Below, piece by piece: positions 21,536 to 29,846 of a stretch of DNA of 31,740 nucleotides (position 1 is the stretch's first letter; the number at the start of each line of letters is the position of its first letter). The translations under genes were made by a program, and so were the position numbers. Location of the stretch: contig JBKBIC010000030.1 of NCBI GenBank assembly GCA_046299435.1, positions 1 through 31,740 on the forward strand, read 5' to 3'. Below the pieces are notes generated by a model. The model worked only from the letters and a program-made list of their open reading frames with translations, ran no database searches and had not been told where the DNA came from. This stretch comes from M3007 sp046299435. Its GTDB lineage: Bacteria > Bacteroidota > Bacteroidia > Chitinophagales > Saprospiraceae.

Positions 21536-23908
21536 ATGATACAAAGTTACCTCACCCTCGCTACTCGCCACCTGCGCCGCAACGGCAGGTACTTTGCCAT
21601 CAATGTGATTGGGCTGGGCATCGCGCTGGCGTTTGGCATTTTGTCATACGCCAATTACCGTTGGGCGTATGGCTTTGACAGCTGGCACGGCGACAAAGAG
21701 CGGATTTTTAGGGTCGAGGCGTTCAAAACTTCCAACCACTTGCTGCACGGGGTTTGCCCGGCACTGCTGCCGCCGACGGCCGGCGCAGAAATTCCGGGCA
21801 TCGAAGCCGCGACCCGGATTGACTCGCGGGGCATGGCCATCAAACGCGGCGACAATGTTTTCAGTCAGCAAGTCCATTTCGTGGACGAGAATTTTCTCTC
21901 GTTTTTCGACTTCCCGCTTGTGGCCGGGCAGCCGCGTTTGGCCGACCGAAACGCGGTGTTGATTTCGGAAACGGCCGCCAAAAAGTTCTTCGGGACGGAA
22001 AACCCCATCGGGCAATCGCTCATTTTTTATGCCGACTTGGAGCAGCGCAAACCGTTGACAATCAGCGGTGTGCTGAAAGATTGCCCGAAGAATTCGAGCC
22101 TCGCCTTCGACTTTTTGACCCACCTCGAAAACCAATTGGAGGGCGACAAACCCGTGCGCTACGACACTTGGCGGTGGATGGTGGATGCGGGTTTTGTCAA
22201 ACTGAAAACCCCGGCGGACGCAGCGGCAGTAGAATCGGCGATGCAGGCATACGTCGCGCCGCAAAACCTCGCCAACGAAAACTGGCAAGCCGAAAAATTC
22301 CGCCTCGAAGCCCTGCCCGAAATGGCGTTGAATGCCCGCGATGTCCGTTGGAACAACCTGCGTTCCGGTGCGCCGCCGGCCTCCGTCTGGGGCAACCTGA
22401 CGGTGGCGGCGATGCTGCTTTTGACGGCCTGTTTCAATTTTGCCAACACGACTATTGCCGTCGGCAATCGCCGTTTGCGCGAGATGGGCGTGCGAAAAGT
22501 GATGGGTGGTACGGTGGCCCAATTGCGGTTGCAACTGTTGTCGGAGGCGGGTTTTGTGTGCGTCGCGTCGTTGGCTTTGGGCATGATGTTGGCGTTCCCG
22601 ATGATTGATTGGTACAACCGAACTTGGGAGCATTTAGACCTGAAAATCAATTACTTGCACGATTTTCGACTGACGATTTTCCTCATCGGTACGGTGGTTT
22701 TTACGACACTCTTGGCGGGCGCGTACCCAGCGTTTTACATCAGCGCGTTCAATCCGGCGAGCATTTTCCGGGGCACGCTGCGCTTCGGCGGGTCGAGCCT
22801 TTTTTCGCGGGTGATGCTGGGTTTGCAGGTCGCCATTTCGTTGGCGGCTGTGGTGGTCGGCTTCGGTTTTGCCCGGAACGCACAGATGCAACGCGACTCG
22901 GACGTGGGCTACATCCGCGAAGGATTGCTCGGCGCGGAGGCATCGGACGTGGCTTCGTTGCGGCAATTCGAGGAGGCCGTGCGCCAAAACCCGAAAGTGC
23001 AAGCCACCGCGCTGACGCGGCACCACGTCGGGTTCAGTTTTCGGCGGGTCGAGTTTTTGTTCGGCGGGCAAAAACAGGAGACCGACTGGCTGGAAGTCGG
23101 GAAGGATTATTTGCCGATGATGGGCATGAAAATCGTGCGCGGCGCGGATTTTTCGGCGGTGAACGCGGAGGTAGGCTCTGGCACGGAAGTGCTTGTCAAT
23201 GAGACATTTGTGCGCGAAATCGGGGGCGGACAGACGGACATCATCGGGCAAATACTGAACTTAGATACCGTTCAATATCGCGTCGCGGGCGTGGTCAAGG
23301 ATTTCGTGACGGATTCGTATTTCGACCCTTTGCGCCCGGTGGTGATGCGCTGCGTATCGGCGGATAAATTCCGGTTCGTGGTGCTGCGCACCGCCCCGGA
23401 AGACGTGAACAACGTACACGCGGCGATGGAAACGATTTGGAAAAGCCTGTTTCCGTACAAGCCGTTCACGGGTTTTTACCAAAGCACGGTGCTGGCCGAG
23501 GCCGTCGAAGTGTCGGAGAACATCGCCCGGACGATGCTGATTTTTGCCTTTGTCATATTATTAATGACGGTCAGCGGGCTGTTCGCCATCGTTTCGCTCA
23601 ATGCCTTGAAACAGTTTCGGAGCCTTGCGTTGCGCCGTGTGTTGGGCGCGACCCCGGCCAATGTCGCGTTCCATCTGAACCGTAACTACCTGATTGTCAT
23701 GGTATTGGCGACTATGGCTGGCTGCCTCGGCGGGCGGGCGTTGGCCTTGGCCCTGCTCGATAGCATTTTCAAGATTCACGCTGGGGTGCAGGGCATGGTG
23801 CTCGTCGGTGCGGCTGTGTCCGTGCTATTGGTGCTCGCCGCGACCGTCGGCGTGAAGGTGTGGCAAATCCTACGGACCAACATGGCAGAGGCATTGAAGG
23901 CGGATTAA
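21536..23908 (+). CDS. FtsX/MacB-type ABC transporter permease
   Basis: A 790-residue permease with two FtsX domains and two MacB-like periplasmic core regions, a type abundant in Bacteroidota. Membrane segments visible by hydrophobicity are near residues 18-42, 288-310, 336-358, 380-405, 427-448, 664-690, 718-742 and 755-780. The periplasmic part contains SETAAKKFFGTENPIGQSL and VAGVVKDFVTDSYFDPLRPV, both family blocks. Members work with an ATPase subunit, in export or lipoprotein/peptide handling. No ATP-binding gene is nearby, so the partner is elsewhere. The start ATG at 21536 precedes the typical MIQSYLTLATRHLRRNG opening. Confidence 0.93.
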   Translation: MIQSYLTLATRHLRRNGRYFAINVIGLGIALAFGILSYANYRWAYGFDSWHGDKERIFRVEAFKTSNHLLHGVCPALLPPTAGAEIPGIEAATRIDSRGMAIKRGDNVFSQQVHFVDENFLSFFDFPLVAGQPRLADRNAVLISETAAKKFFGTENPIGQSLIFYADLEQRKPLTISGVLKDCPKNSSLAFDFLTHLENQLEGDKPVRYDTWRWMVDAGFVKLKTPADAAAVESAMQAYVAPQNLANENWQAEKFRLEALPEMALNARDVRWNNLRSGAPPASVWGNLTVAAMLLLTACFNFANTTIAVGNRRLREMGVRKVMGGTVAQLRLQLLSEAGFVCVASLALGMMLAFPMIDWYNRTWEHLDLKINYLHDFRLTIFLIGTVVFTTLLAGAYPAFYISAFNPASIFRGTLRFGGSSLFSRVMLGLQVAISLAAVVVGFGFARNAQMQRDSDVGYIREGLLGAEASDVASLRQFEEAVRQNPKVQATALTRHHVGFSFRRVEFLFGGQKQETDWLEVGKDYLPMMGMKIVRGADFSAVNAEVGSGTEVLVNETFVREIGGGQTDIIGQILNLDTVQYRVAGVVKDFVTDSYFDPLRPVVMRCVSADKFRFVVLRTAPEDVNNVHAAMETIWKSLFPYKPFTGFYQSTVLAEAVEVSENIARTMLIFAFVILLMTVSGLFAIVSLNALKQFRSLALRRVLGATPANVAFHLNRNYLIVMVLATMAGCLGGRALALALLDSIFKIHAGVQGMVLVGAAVSVLLVLAATVGVKVWQILRTNMAEALKAD

Positions 23909-24148
23909 ACGGTTTCCGTGCAGCGGAGCATCGAAGTATTTTTCAAATCGGAGCCTTGATTGACAAAACTGCCTTCGGTAGGCGAGTGCCGCAGTTTGCA
24001 AGGCGCAGCACCTCGATTTACCGGTTTGACGGGCGTGGCAACAGATTGCCCAAAATTTAATTCCGCCAACCCGCCCCGCTTGCGCCCGCTTGCCCAATAT
24101 TTTTTGGAAAAACTTTTTTTGCGGTTTTTTTAAGAAAAAACCTCTCGC
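23909..24148. other. Region between permease gene and atp promoter
   Basis: No gene is seen. An inverted repeat AAACTGC (23966-23972) / GCAGTTT (23991-23997) with partly pairing interior follows the permease and could be a weak terminator or part of a repeat. Closer to the promoter, GGTTTTTT (24123-24130) and AAAAAACC (24135-24142) form an 8-bp A/T-rich stem with a TAAG loop, ending six bases before the -7 element. Confidence 0.5.
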
Positions 24149-24156
24149 TACTTTTG
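24149..24156 (+). promoter_or_regulatory. -7 promoter element (TACTTTTG) of the ATP synthase operon
   Basis: TACTTTTGCC lies 34 nt upstream of the atpB ATG, matching TAnnTTTG and identical to other elements in the window. A TTTG at 24118-24121 could be the -33 element, though the spacing is long. Confidence 0.65.
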
Positions 24157-24190
24157 CCGCCGATTTTGAAAAAGAGCCACTCTTAGATAT

Positions 24191-25483
24191 ATGACGGCAA
24201 GCAAAAAAATCCAAGCGACCCTGATGCTGAGCCTGTTGTGCGGCTTCTTCGCTTTCGCGCAACATGGCAACGGCCACGAACAACCCCAACAGGGCGAACA
24301 CACGCAAACCGTTGAGCATCAACCTGCTGCGGCTCACCACAAGGGCGATGCCCCGTACAATGCCGGCGAGACGGCCATCCACCACATCGCGGATGCAAAT
24401 GCCATCCATGTCGTCGGCGACGTTTACATCCATTTGCCGGTCATTTTGTATGCCCCTTCGCAGGGCTGGACATTTACCACGACCGCTGCTTTTCACCCGC
24501 ACCATCACGGCAACGGCACCATTGCCAAAGACGGATATGTGCTGGCGCACGGCAATGTGTTGCGCGTGAAAGCCGCTGATTTCCCGAAAGGCGAAGTTGA
24601 GGTCGGAGAGGCTTATGCCCGCGAAATAGAGGTGGACGGTAAGAAAAAAGAGGTGTTTTTCCTCGAACAAGGCGGCAAAGAGTACGAACTGGAAAAAAAG
24701 ACTTCATGGGACGGCGGCCTGATGGGCGGCGGTATCACGGGCTTTTACGATTTCAGTATCACCCGCAACGTGTTCACGATGTTGCTCACTTGTTTGGTGT
24801 TGTTCCTCGTGTTCCGTTCGGTGGCAGCGGCCTCCGTCCGTCGTGCAGGCCAAGCCCCGACTGGTCTGCAAAACTTCATCGAGCCGTTCGTTACCTTCAT
24901 CCGCGACGAGGTCGCCAAACCGAACATCGGCCCGAAATACGAAAAATACATGCCGTACCTTCTTTCGGCATTCTTCTTCATACTCGGCCTCAACCTCATC
25001 GGCCAGTTGCCGTTTTTCCCCGGCAGCGCGAACGTCACGGGCAATATTTCGGTCACCATCGTCCTTGCCCTGCTGACCTTCCTCATCTCGACCTTTTCGG
25101 CCAACAAACATTTTTGGGAGCACACGCTCTGGATGCCCGGTGTGCCTGCGGTGCTCAAAGTGCTGATTCTCACGCCCATCGAGATACTCGGCCTCTTCCT
25201 CAAACCCTTCACGTTGCTCCTTCGTCTGTTCGCCAACATCACGGCGGGCCACATCGTGATTCTCTCGTTCGTCAGCCTGATCTTCATTTTCGGCGGCGCG
25301 ACGGAGCACGGTGCGGGTTCGGTCGGCGGCTCGGCAGCGGGCGCGGCGGCTTCGATTCCGTTGACCCTCTTTATGATGACGCTGGAACTGTTGGTGGCTT
25401 TCCTGCAAGCGTTCATCTTCACGATGCTTTCGGCCACTTACATCGGGACGGCCATCGAAGAACCCCACCACGACCATCACTGA
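24191..25483 (+). CDS. atpB: ATP synthase F0 subunit a
   Basis: Subunit a forms the proton half-channels next to the c-ring of ATP synthase in the inner membrane. The product is 430 residues. The essential arginine is R345 in LLLRLFANITAGH, and the last helices (LTLFMMTLELLVAFLQAFIF) carry the conserved E and Q. The N-terminal 190 residues form a long extension: a signal-like segment (MLSLLCGFFAFAQ), a His-rich stretch (HGNGHEQ ... HQPAAAHHKGD), and a domain around HVVGDVYIHLPVILY. Such extensions are typical of Bacteroidota AtpB and absent from the proteobacterial protein. The C-terminus is also His-rich (HHDHH). It is the first gene of an operon in the order B-E-F-H-A-G. Confidence 0.97.
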   Translation: MTASKKIQATLMLSLLCGFFAFAQHGNGHEQPQQGEHTQTVEHQPAAAHHKGDAPYNAGETAIHHIADANAIHVVGDVYIHLPVILYAPSQGWTFTTTAAFHPHHHGNGTIAKDGYVLAHGNVLRVKAADFPKGEVEVGEAYAREIEVDGKKKEVFFLEQGGKEYELEKKTSWDGGLMGGGITGFYDFSITRNVFTMLLTCLVLFLVFRSVAAASVRRAGQAPTGLQNFIEPFVTFIRDEVAKPNIGPKYEKYMPYLLSAFFFILGLNLIGQLPFFPGSANVTGNISVTIVLALLTFLISTFSANKHFWEHTLWMPGVPAVLKVLILTPIEILGLFLKPFTLLLRLFANITAGHIVILSFVSLIFIFGGATEHGAGSVGGSAAGAAASIPLTLFMMTLELLVAFLQAFIFTMLSATYIGTAIEEPHHDHH

Positions 25484-25491
25484 GAAAAACC

Positions 25492-25525
25492 CTCATCACT
25501 CAACATTTATCACTCATAACTCATA
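25492..25525. repeat. Single C/T-rich repeat arm before atpE
   Basis: CTCATCACT, TTTATCACTCATAACTCAT-type units fill the short gap just upstream of the atpE ATG. No G/A-rich partner arm is seen after atpB. It is the same sequence family as the arms before atpF, atpA, atpG and the adhesin gene. Confidence 0.75.
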
Positions 25526-25531
25526 CTAATT

Positions 25532-25741
25532 ATGTACGCAGCAATTGGTGCAGGTTTGGCAGTTATCGGTGCCGGTTTGGGCATCGGTTCCATCGGTGGC
25601 AAGGCAATGGAAGCCATTGCCCGTCAGCCCGAAGCAGTGGGTGACATCCGCGCAAACATGATCCTGACCGCCGCCCTCGTCGAGGGTGCCGCTCTGGTTT
25701 GCATGGTGTTGTCCTTCTTCGTTGCCCCGGCAGGCCAGTAA
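25532..25741 (+). CDS. atpE: ATP synthase F0 subunit c
   Basis: The 69-residue proteolipid that forms the rotor ring. It has two helices joined by the polar loop ARQPEAVGD; the first contains the glycine motif GAGLGIGSIGG, and the second carries the ion-binding E51 in LVEGAALVCMV. Glu is followed by Gly and Ala, and the position equivalent to Gln32 of Na+-type rings is Ile, so a proton-driven ring is expected. It is very short compared with E. coli subunit c but normal for Bacteroidota. It lies 48 bp after atpB. Confidence 0.96.
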   Translation: MYAAIGAGLAVIGAGLGIGSIGGKAMEAIARQPEAVGDIRANMILTAALVEGAALVCMVLSFFVAPAGQ

Positions 25742-25816
25742 GAAACGCCGCATCGGGCGGCGTGAGCAACGGTTGGTTCGTTCTGCCGCCCGGTTTTTCT
25801 TCTGCTTTTACCCCGA

Positions 25817-25848
25817 ACTCATCACTCAACACTCATCAATCATCACTC
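25817..25848. repeat. Single C/T-rich repeat arm before atpF
   Basis: Units of ACTCATCACTCAACACTCAT type end 7 bp before the atpF ATG. No complementary arm is seen in the 114-bp gap after atpE. Confidence 0.75.
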
Positions 25849-25855
25849 CTGCGCT

Positions 25856-26368
25856 ATGCTTTTCTTGGGAGATTTTTCAGTTATCAAGCCCGATCCCGGG
25901 TTGCTTTTCTGGACAACGGTCATCTTCCTGTTGTTCTGGTTCATCATGTCGCGCTTCGCGTTCAAGCCCATCGCAAATGCCTTGAAACAACGCGAAACCG
26001 ACATCCAAAACGCCCTCGACGAGGCCAAAAAAGCCCGCCAAGAAATGGCAAACCTGAAAGCGGAAAACGAAGCCTTGCTGGCACAAGCCCGCGAAGAGCG
26101 CAGCCAGATGTTGAAGGAGGCCAAAGACGCTGCCGATGACTACAAATCGGAAAAGCGTGCGCAGGCCGACGAAGCCTACAAACGCAAGGTCGAGAGTGCC
26201 ATCCAAGACATTGAAAATCAGAAGAATGCGGCGATGATTGACCTTCGCAATAAGGCCGGACAACTGGCTATCGAAATCGCCGAAAAGGTCATTCGCAAAG
26301 AGCTTTCCAGCAATGCCGAGCAAGTGGCCTATGCCCAGTCGTTGACCAATCAAATCAAATTGAATTAA
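25856..26368 (+). CDS. atpF: ATP synthase F0 subunit b
   Basis: Subunit b is the peripheral stalk that holds F1 against rotation. The product is 170 residues: one N-terminal membrane helix (GLLFWTTVIFLLFWFIMSRF, about 15-34) followed by a long, charged coiled coil (EAKKARQEMANLKAENEALL ... AQADEAYKRKVESAIQDIEN) and the C-terminal KAGQLAIEIAEKVIRKELS that contacts subunit delta. The start is supported by the common F0-b opening (MLFLGDFSVIKPDPGLLFW). It lies between atpE and atpH, separated from both by repeat DNA. Confidence 0.96.
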   Translation: MLFLGDFSVIKPDPGLLFWTTVIFLLFWFIMSRFAFKPIANALKQRETDIQNALDEAKKARQEMANLKAENEALLAQAREERSQMLKEAKDAADDYKSEKRAQADEAYKRKVESAIQDIENQKNAAMIDLRNKAGQLAIEIAEKVIRKELSSNAEQVAYAQSLTNQIKLN

Positions 26369-26371
26369 TCG

Positions 26372-26443
26372 GCGGACGGTTGACGACAAACGGTTGACGG
26401 CTTTGCGCCCGACCGTCCACCGTCAACCGTCCACCGTCAACCG
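26372..26443. repeat. GACGGTT-type inverted repeat between atpF and atpH
   Basis: The G/A-rich left arm (26372-26400, CGGACGGTTGACG-type units) begins right after the atpF stop. The complementary right arm (26412-26443, CCGTCCACCGTCAACCG-type units) ends 9 bp before the atpH ATG. The unit family is the one found at the 5' end of the S4-domain gene. Confidence 0.88.
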
Positions 26444-26452
26444 CATACAACA

Positions 26453-27013
26453 ATGTCCGTCACGCGCATCGCAACCCGCTACGCCAAATCGCTCCTTGAC
26501 CTCGCCGTCGAGCAGGGCAAATTGGAAGCCGTCGCCAGCGACATGAAATCCTTCCGGGAAGCGGCCAAAAACCGCGACCTGCACCTGCTTCTGAAAAGCC
26601 CCATCGTCAAGCCGGACAAGAAAAACGCCGTGTTGACCGCTATTTTTGGTGGCAATGTGGACGCACTTTCCATGGCCTACATGACGCTGTTGGTCAATAA
26701 AGGCCGCGAGCCGTTTTTGGCGGAAATCGCAGCCGAGTTTGCCGAGCAATACAAGGCTTTGAAAAAAATCACGACCGTCCGTGTCACGACTGCTGTGCCG
26801 ATGACCGACGCGGTACTGGCCGATTTGAAAGCCAAAATCATCGCCGCCGGAGTCACGACCGAAAACTTGGACATCGAAACTACGGTTGACCCCGAGCTCA
26901 TCGGCGGTTTCGTGCTCGAATTCGACAACAAACGGTACGACGCTTCGGTGGCCTACAAGCTCGACCAACTGCGTGCGCAGTTCTCCAAAAACCTGTACAT
27001 CAAAGAGTTCTAA
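26453..27013 (+). CDS. atpH: ATP synthase F1 subunit delta
   Basis: Subunit delta (OSCP) joins the b stalk to the top of the alpha/beta hexamer. The product is 186 residues. The opening TRIATRYAKSLLDLAVEQGK is the six-helix N-terminal domain, and the C-terminal part (VRVTTAVPMTDAVLADLKAK ... LIGGFVLEFDNKRYDASVAY) contains the family IGG motif. It starts 9 bp after a repeat hairpin and is followed by another. Confidence 0.96.
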   Translation: MSVTRIATRYAKSLLDLAVEQGKLEAVASDMKSFREAAKNRDLHLLLKSPIVKPDKKNAVLTAIFGGNVDALSMAYMTLLVNKGREPFLAEIAAEFAEQYKALKKITTVRVTTAVPMTDAVLADLKAKIIAAGVTTENLDIETTVDPELIGGFVLEFDNKRYDASVAYKLDQLRAQFSKNLYIKEF

Positions 27014-27017
27014 CTTA

Positions 27018-27108
27018 GTGATGAATGATGAGTGATGAGTGATGAGCCTTTCTCTCACCGTCGCTCGCGCATCACAAACTCATCACTTATCATTCATAAC
27101 TCATCATT
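27018..27108. repeat. GATGAGT-type inverted repeat between atpH and atpA
   Basis: The left arm (27018-27046) is a series of GATGAGT units starting 4 bp after the atpH stop; the right arm (27071-27108) is the imperfect complement, ending 10 bp before the atpA ATG. A 24-nt loop separates them. Confidence 0.88.
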
Positions 27109-27118
27109 CTAAAAAGAT

Positions 27119-28702
27119 ATGGCTGACGTTAGACCGGAAGAAATCTCCGCGATTTTGAAACAGCAACTGTCGGGCTTTTCCTCGGCAGCCCAATTGGAAG
27201 AAACCGGCACCGTGTTGCAGGTTGGCGACGGCATTGCCCGCGTCTATGGCCTCAACCGCGCCCAGTCCGGCGAATTGGTCGAATTTGAAAACGGCGTGCG
27301 CGCCATCGTCTTGAACCTCGAAGAAGACAACGTGGGCGTGGTGCTCATGGGTTCTTCGGATGGCATCCGCGAGGGTTCGGTCGTGAAGCGCACGGGCCAA
27401 ATCGCTTCCATCCAAGTCGGCGAAGGCTTCGTCGGTCGCGTCGTGAACGCGCTCGGCCAACCGATTGACGGCAAAGGCCCCATCACTGGCGCGAAGTACG
27501 AAATGCCGTTGGAGCGCAAAGCACCCGGTGTGATTTTCCGCCAGCCGGTGAACGAGCCGCTGCAAACGGGCGTGAAAGCCATTGACGCGATGATTCCGAT
27601 TGGTCGCGGCCAGCGCGAGCTCATCATCGGCGACCGTCAGGTGGGCAAAACGGCCATCGCCATTGACACCATCATCAACCAAAAAGAATTTTACGACCGC
27701 GGCGAACCCGTGTTCTGCATCTATGTCGCGTCCGGCCAAAAGGCTTCGGCGGTGGCGCAAGTCGCCAAAACGCTCGAAGAATACGGTGCCATGGCCTATA
27801 CGGTCATCGTGTCCGCTTCGGCTTCCGAACCGGCTCCGTTGCAGTTTTACGCCCCGTTCGCGGGCGCAGCCATCGGCGAGTTTTTCCGCGACACTGGCCG
27901 CCCGGCGTTGATTATTTACGATGATTTGTCCAAACAGGCCGTCGCTTACCGCGAGGTGTCGCTGCTGCTCCGCCGCCCGCCGGGCCGCGAGGCTTACCCC
28001 GGCGACGTGTTTTACCTGCACAGCCGCTTGCTCGAACGTGCCGCCAAAATCATCAACAACGATGAGATTGCGAACAACATGAACGACCTGCCCGAATCGC
28101 TCAAAAAAGCGGGCATGGTCAAAGGCGGCGGCTCGCTCACGGCACTGCCCATCATCGAAACGCAAGCCGGTGACGTATCGGCCTACATTCCGACGAACGT
28201 GATTTCCATCACCGACGGCCAGATTTTCTTGGAGTCCAACTTGTTCAACGCGGGCGTTCGCCCGGCCATCAACGTGGGTATCTCTGTGAGCCGCGTGGGT
28301 GGCAACGCGCAAATCAAGTCCATGAAAAAGGTAGCAGGTACCTTGAAATTGGATCAAGCACAGTTCCGTGAATTGGAGGCTTTCTCTAAGTTCGGTTCCG
28401 ACTTGGACGCGGCCACGAAGCAAGTGTTGGACAAAGGCGCGCGCAACGTGGAAATCCTGAAACAAGCGCAAAACAGCCCCGTTTCGGTGGAAAAACAGGT
28501 CGCCATCATCTACCTCGGCACCAACAACCTCCTCCGCAACGTACCCATCAATAAAGTGCGCGAGTTTGAGGAAATCTTCCTGATGAAAATGGAGCAAGAC
28601 CTCCCGAACGTCCTCGAAGAATTCCGCAAAGGCAAACTCGAAGATGCCAGCCTCGCCAAAGTGAAAGCATTGGCGGCCGACTTGGCAGGGCAATACAACT
28701 AA
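27119..28702 (+). CDS. atpA: ATP synthase F1 subunit alpha
   Basis: The regulatory nucleotide-binding subunit of the F1 hexamer, 527 residues, a normal family length. The N-terminal segment (RPEEISAILKQQLSGF) binds delta. The P-loop GDRQVGKT is at 171-178. Also visible are the catalytic-interface segment LIIYDDLSKQAVAYREVSLL, the signature region PGREAYPGDVFYLHSRLLER, and SITDGQIFLESNLFN. Beta and epsilon subunit genes are not in the window; in Bacteroidota they are commonly at a separate locus. Confidence 0.98.
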   Translation: MADVRPEEISAILKQQLSGFSSAAQLEETGTVLQVGDGIARVYGLNRAQSGELVEFENGVRAIVLNLEEDNVGVVLMGSSDGIREGSVVKRTGQIASIQVGEGFVGRVVNALGQPIDGKGPITGAKYEMPLERKAPGVIFRQPVNEPLQTGVKAIDAMIPIGRGQRELIIGDRQVGKTAIAIDTIINQKEFYDRGEPVFCIYVASGQKASAVAQVAKTLEEYGAMAYTVIVSASASEPAPLQFYAPFAGAAIGEFFRDTGRPALIIYDDLSKQAVAYREVSLLLRRPPGREAYPGDVFYLHSRLLERAAKIINNDEIANNMNDLPESLKKAGMVKGGGSLTALPIIETQAGDVSAYIPTNVISITDGQIFLESNLFNAGVRPAINVGISVSRVGGNAQIKSMKKVAGTLKLDQAQFRELEAFSKFGSDLDAATKQVLDKGARNVEILKQAQNSPVSVEKQVAIIYLGTNNLLRNVPINKVREFEEIFLMKMEQDLPNVLEEFRKGKLEDASLAKVKALAADLAGQYN

Positions 28703-28709
28703 TTTTGAG

Positions 28710-28790
28710 TGATGAGTTATGAGTGATGTGTGATGAGTTTTGCTCATGACCATCGTGAATAACTCATCATTCATCACTCATAACTCATCA
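28710..28790. repeat. GATGAGT-type inverted repeat between atpA and atpG
   Basis: Arms of about 30 nt (28710-28739 and 28761-28790) are near-perfect reverse complements around a 21-nt loop. The G/A-rich arm starts 7 bp after the atpA stop and the C/T-rich arm ends 11 bp before the atpG ATG. The arms closely resemble those before the adhesin gene. Confidence 0.9.
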
Positions 28791-28801
28791 TTTAGAGAGA
28801 T

Positions 28802-29695
28802 ATGGCAGGTGGCTTAAAAGAAGTACGCGAACGCATCAAGTCCGTCATCGGGACGCAGCAAATCACGAAGGCCATGAAAATGGTCTCGGCGGCCAAGCTG
28901 CGGAAAGCGCAAAACGCCATCGTGGCAATGCGCCCGTACTCCGAACGACTGAACCGCGTGCTGTCGAACATCCTTTCCAACATGGACGGCGGCGGCACGA
29001 CGAGTTTTGGCGTGGCCCGCGAGGTGAAAAACGCCCTCGTCGTGGTCGTGACCTCCAACCGGGGGCTGTGCGGCGCGTTCAACACCAACATCAACAAAGA
29101 AGCGGCCGCGCTCATCAACGAAAAATACGGTCGGCAGCGCAAAAACGGAGGCGTGACGGTGCTCTTCATCGGCAAGAAAGGCTATGATTATTTCCGTCGC
29201 CGCTACACCGATTTGAAGTTCAACACCGACCATCTGCTGCTTTTCGACGATTTGAGCTACGAAAACGTCAGCCAAGTGCCCAAAAAACTCATGGCCGAGT
29301 TCACATCCGGCAAATACGATTCGGTGGACATCGTGTATGGTCGTTTCAAAAACGCCGCCACGACCTTCCCGACCGTCGAGCATTGGCTGCCCGTCCCGAA
29401 AATGGAGGCTCCGGTTGGTGCCTCGAAAAAGAAGGCCGACTACATTTTTGAGCCGAATCAAGAGCAACTTCTGGAAAACTTGGTGCCCAGCATCCTCCAA
29501 CTGTCGTTTCACAAAACCCTGCTCGACACCCACGCCAGCGAACATGGCGCACGGATGACGGCTATGGACAAAGCGACTGAAAACGCTGAGGAACTGCTCA
29601 AAAACCTCCGCATCAACTACAACAAAGCCCGCCAAGAGGCCATCACCACAGAATTGGGTGAAATCGTCGGCGGCGCGGCTGCCCTCGAAGGCTGA
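28802..29695 (+). CDS. atpG: ATP synthase F1 subunit gamma
   Basis: The central rotor shaft of F1, 297 residues. The N-terminal helix GLKEVRERIKSVIGTQQITK followed by AMKMVSAAKLRKAQ is diagnostic, as are VTSNRGLCGAFN in the Rossmann-like part and the C-terminal helix (SEHGARMTAMDKATENAEEL ... LRINYNKARQEAITTELGEI). It ends with a terminator, making it the last gene of the operon. Confidence 0.97.
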   Translation: MAGGLKEVRERIKSVIGTQQITKAMKMVSAAKLRKAQNAIVAMRPYSERLNRVLSNILSNMDGGGTTSFGVAREVKNALVVVVTSNRGLCGAFNTNINKEAAALINEKYGRQRKNGGVTVLFIGKKGYDYFRRRYTDLKFNTDHLLLFDDLSYENVSQVPKKLMAEFTSGKYDSVDIVYGRFKNAATTFPTVEHWLPVPKMEAPVGASKKKADYIFEPNQEQLLENLVPSILQLSFHKTLLDTHASEHGARMTAMDKATENAEELLKNLRINYNKARQEAITTELGEIVGGAAALEG

Positions 29696-29725
29696 TTTTC
29701 AAAAGGTCAATCCTTCCCGATATGC

Positions 29726-29759
29726 AAAATCCCCCGTGCAGCAAGCGCGGGGGATTTTT
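29726..29759 (+). terminator. Rho-independent-type terminator of the atp operon
   Basis: AAAATCCCCCG pairs with CGGGGGATTTTT across a short loop (29737-29747), ending in a T run, 30 bp after the atpG stop. Confidence 0.88.
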
Positions 29760-29846
29760 GTTGTTGGCTTGGTTCGCCGGTTTTAAGAACTGATTAAAAA
29801 TTTTCCGAGATGATGACAATCATCCTTCATTAACCAATCGAGCTGA

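Noticed and set aside
23870..24670. A 266-codon minus-strand frame overlapping the start of atpB
   Set aside because: It is antisense to atpB and its promoter and has no recognisable domain.
25532..25741. Sodium-dependent c-ring
   Set aside because: The Gln and Ser ligands of Na+-type rings are replaced (Ile, and Gly after the Glu), so a proton ring is favoured.
27104..28777. A 557-codon minus-strand frame covering atpA
   Set aside because: It is a complete shadow of the highly conserved atpA gene.
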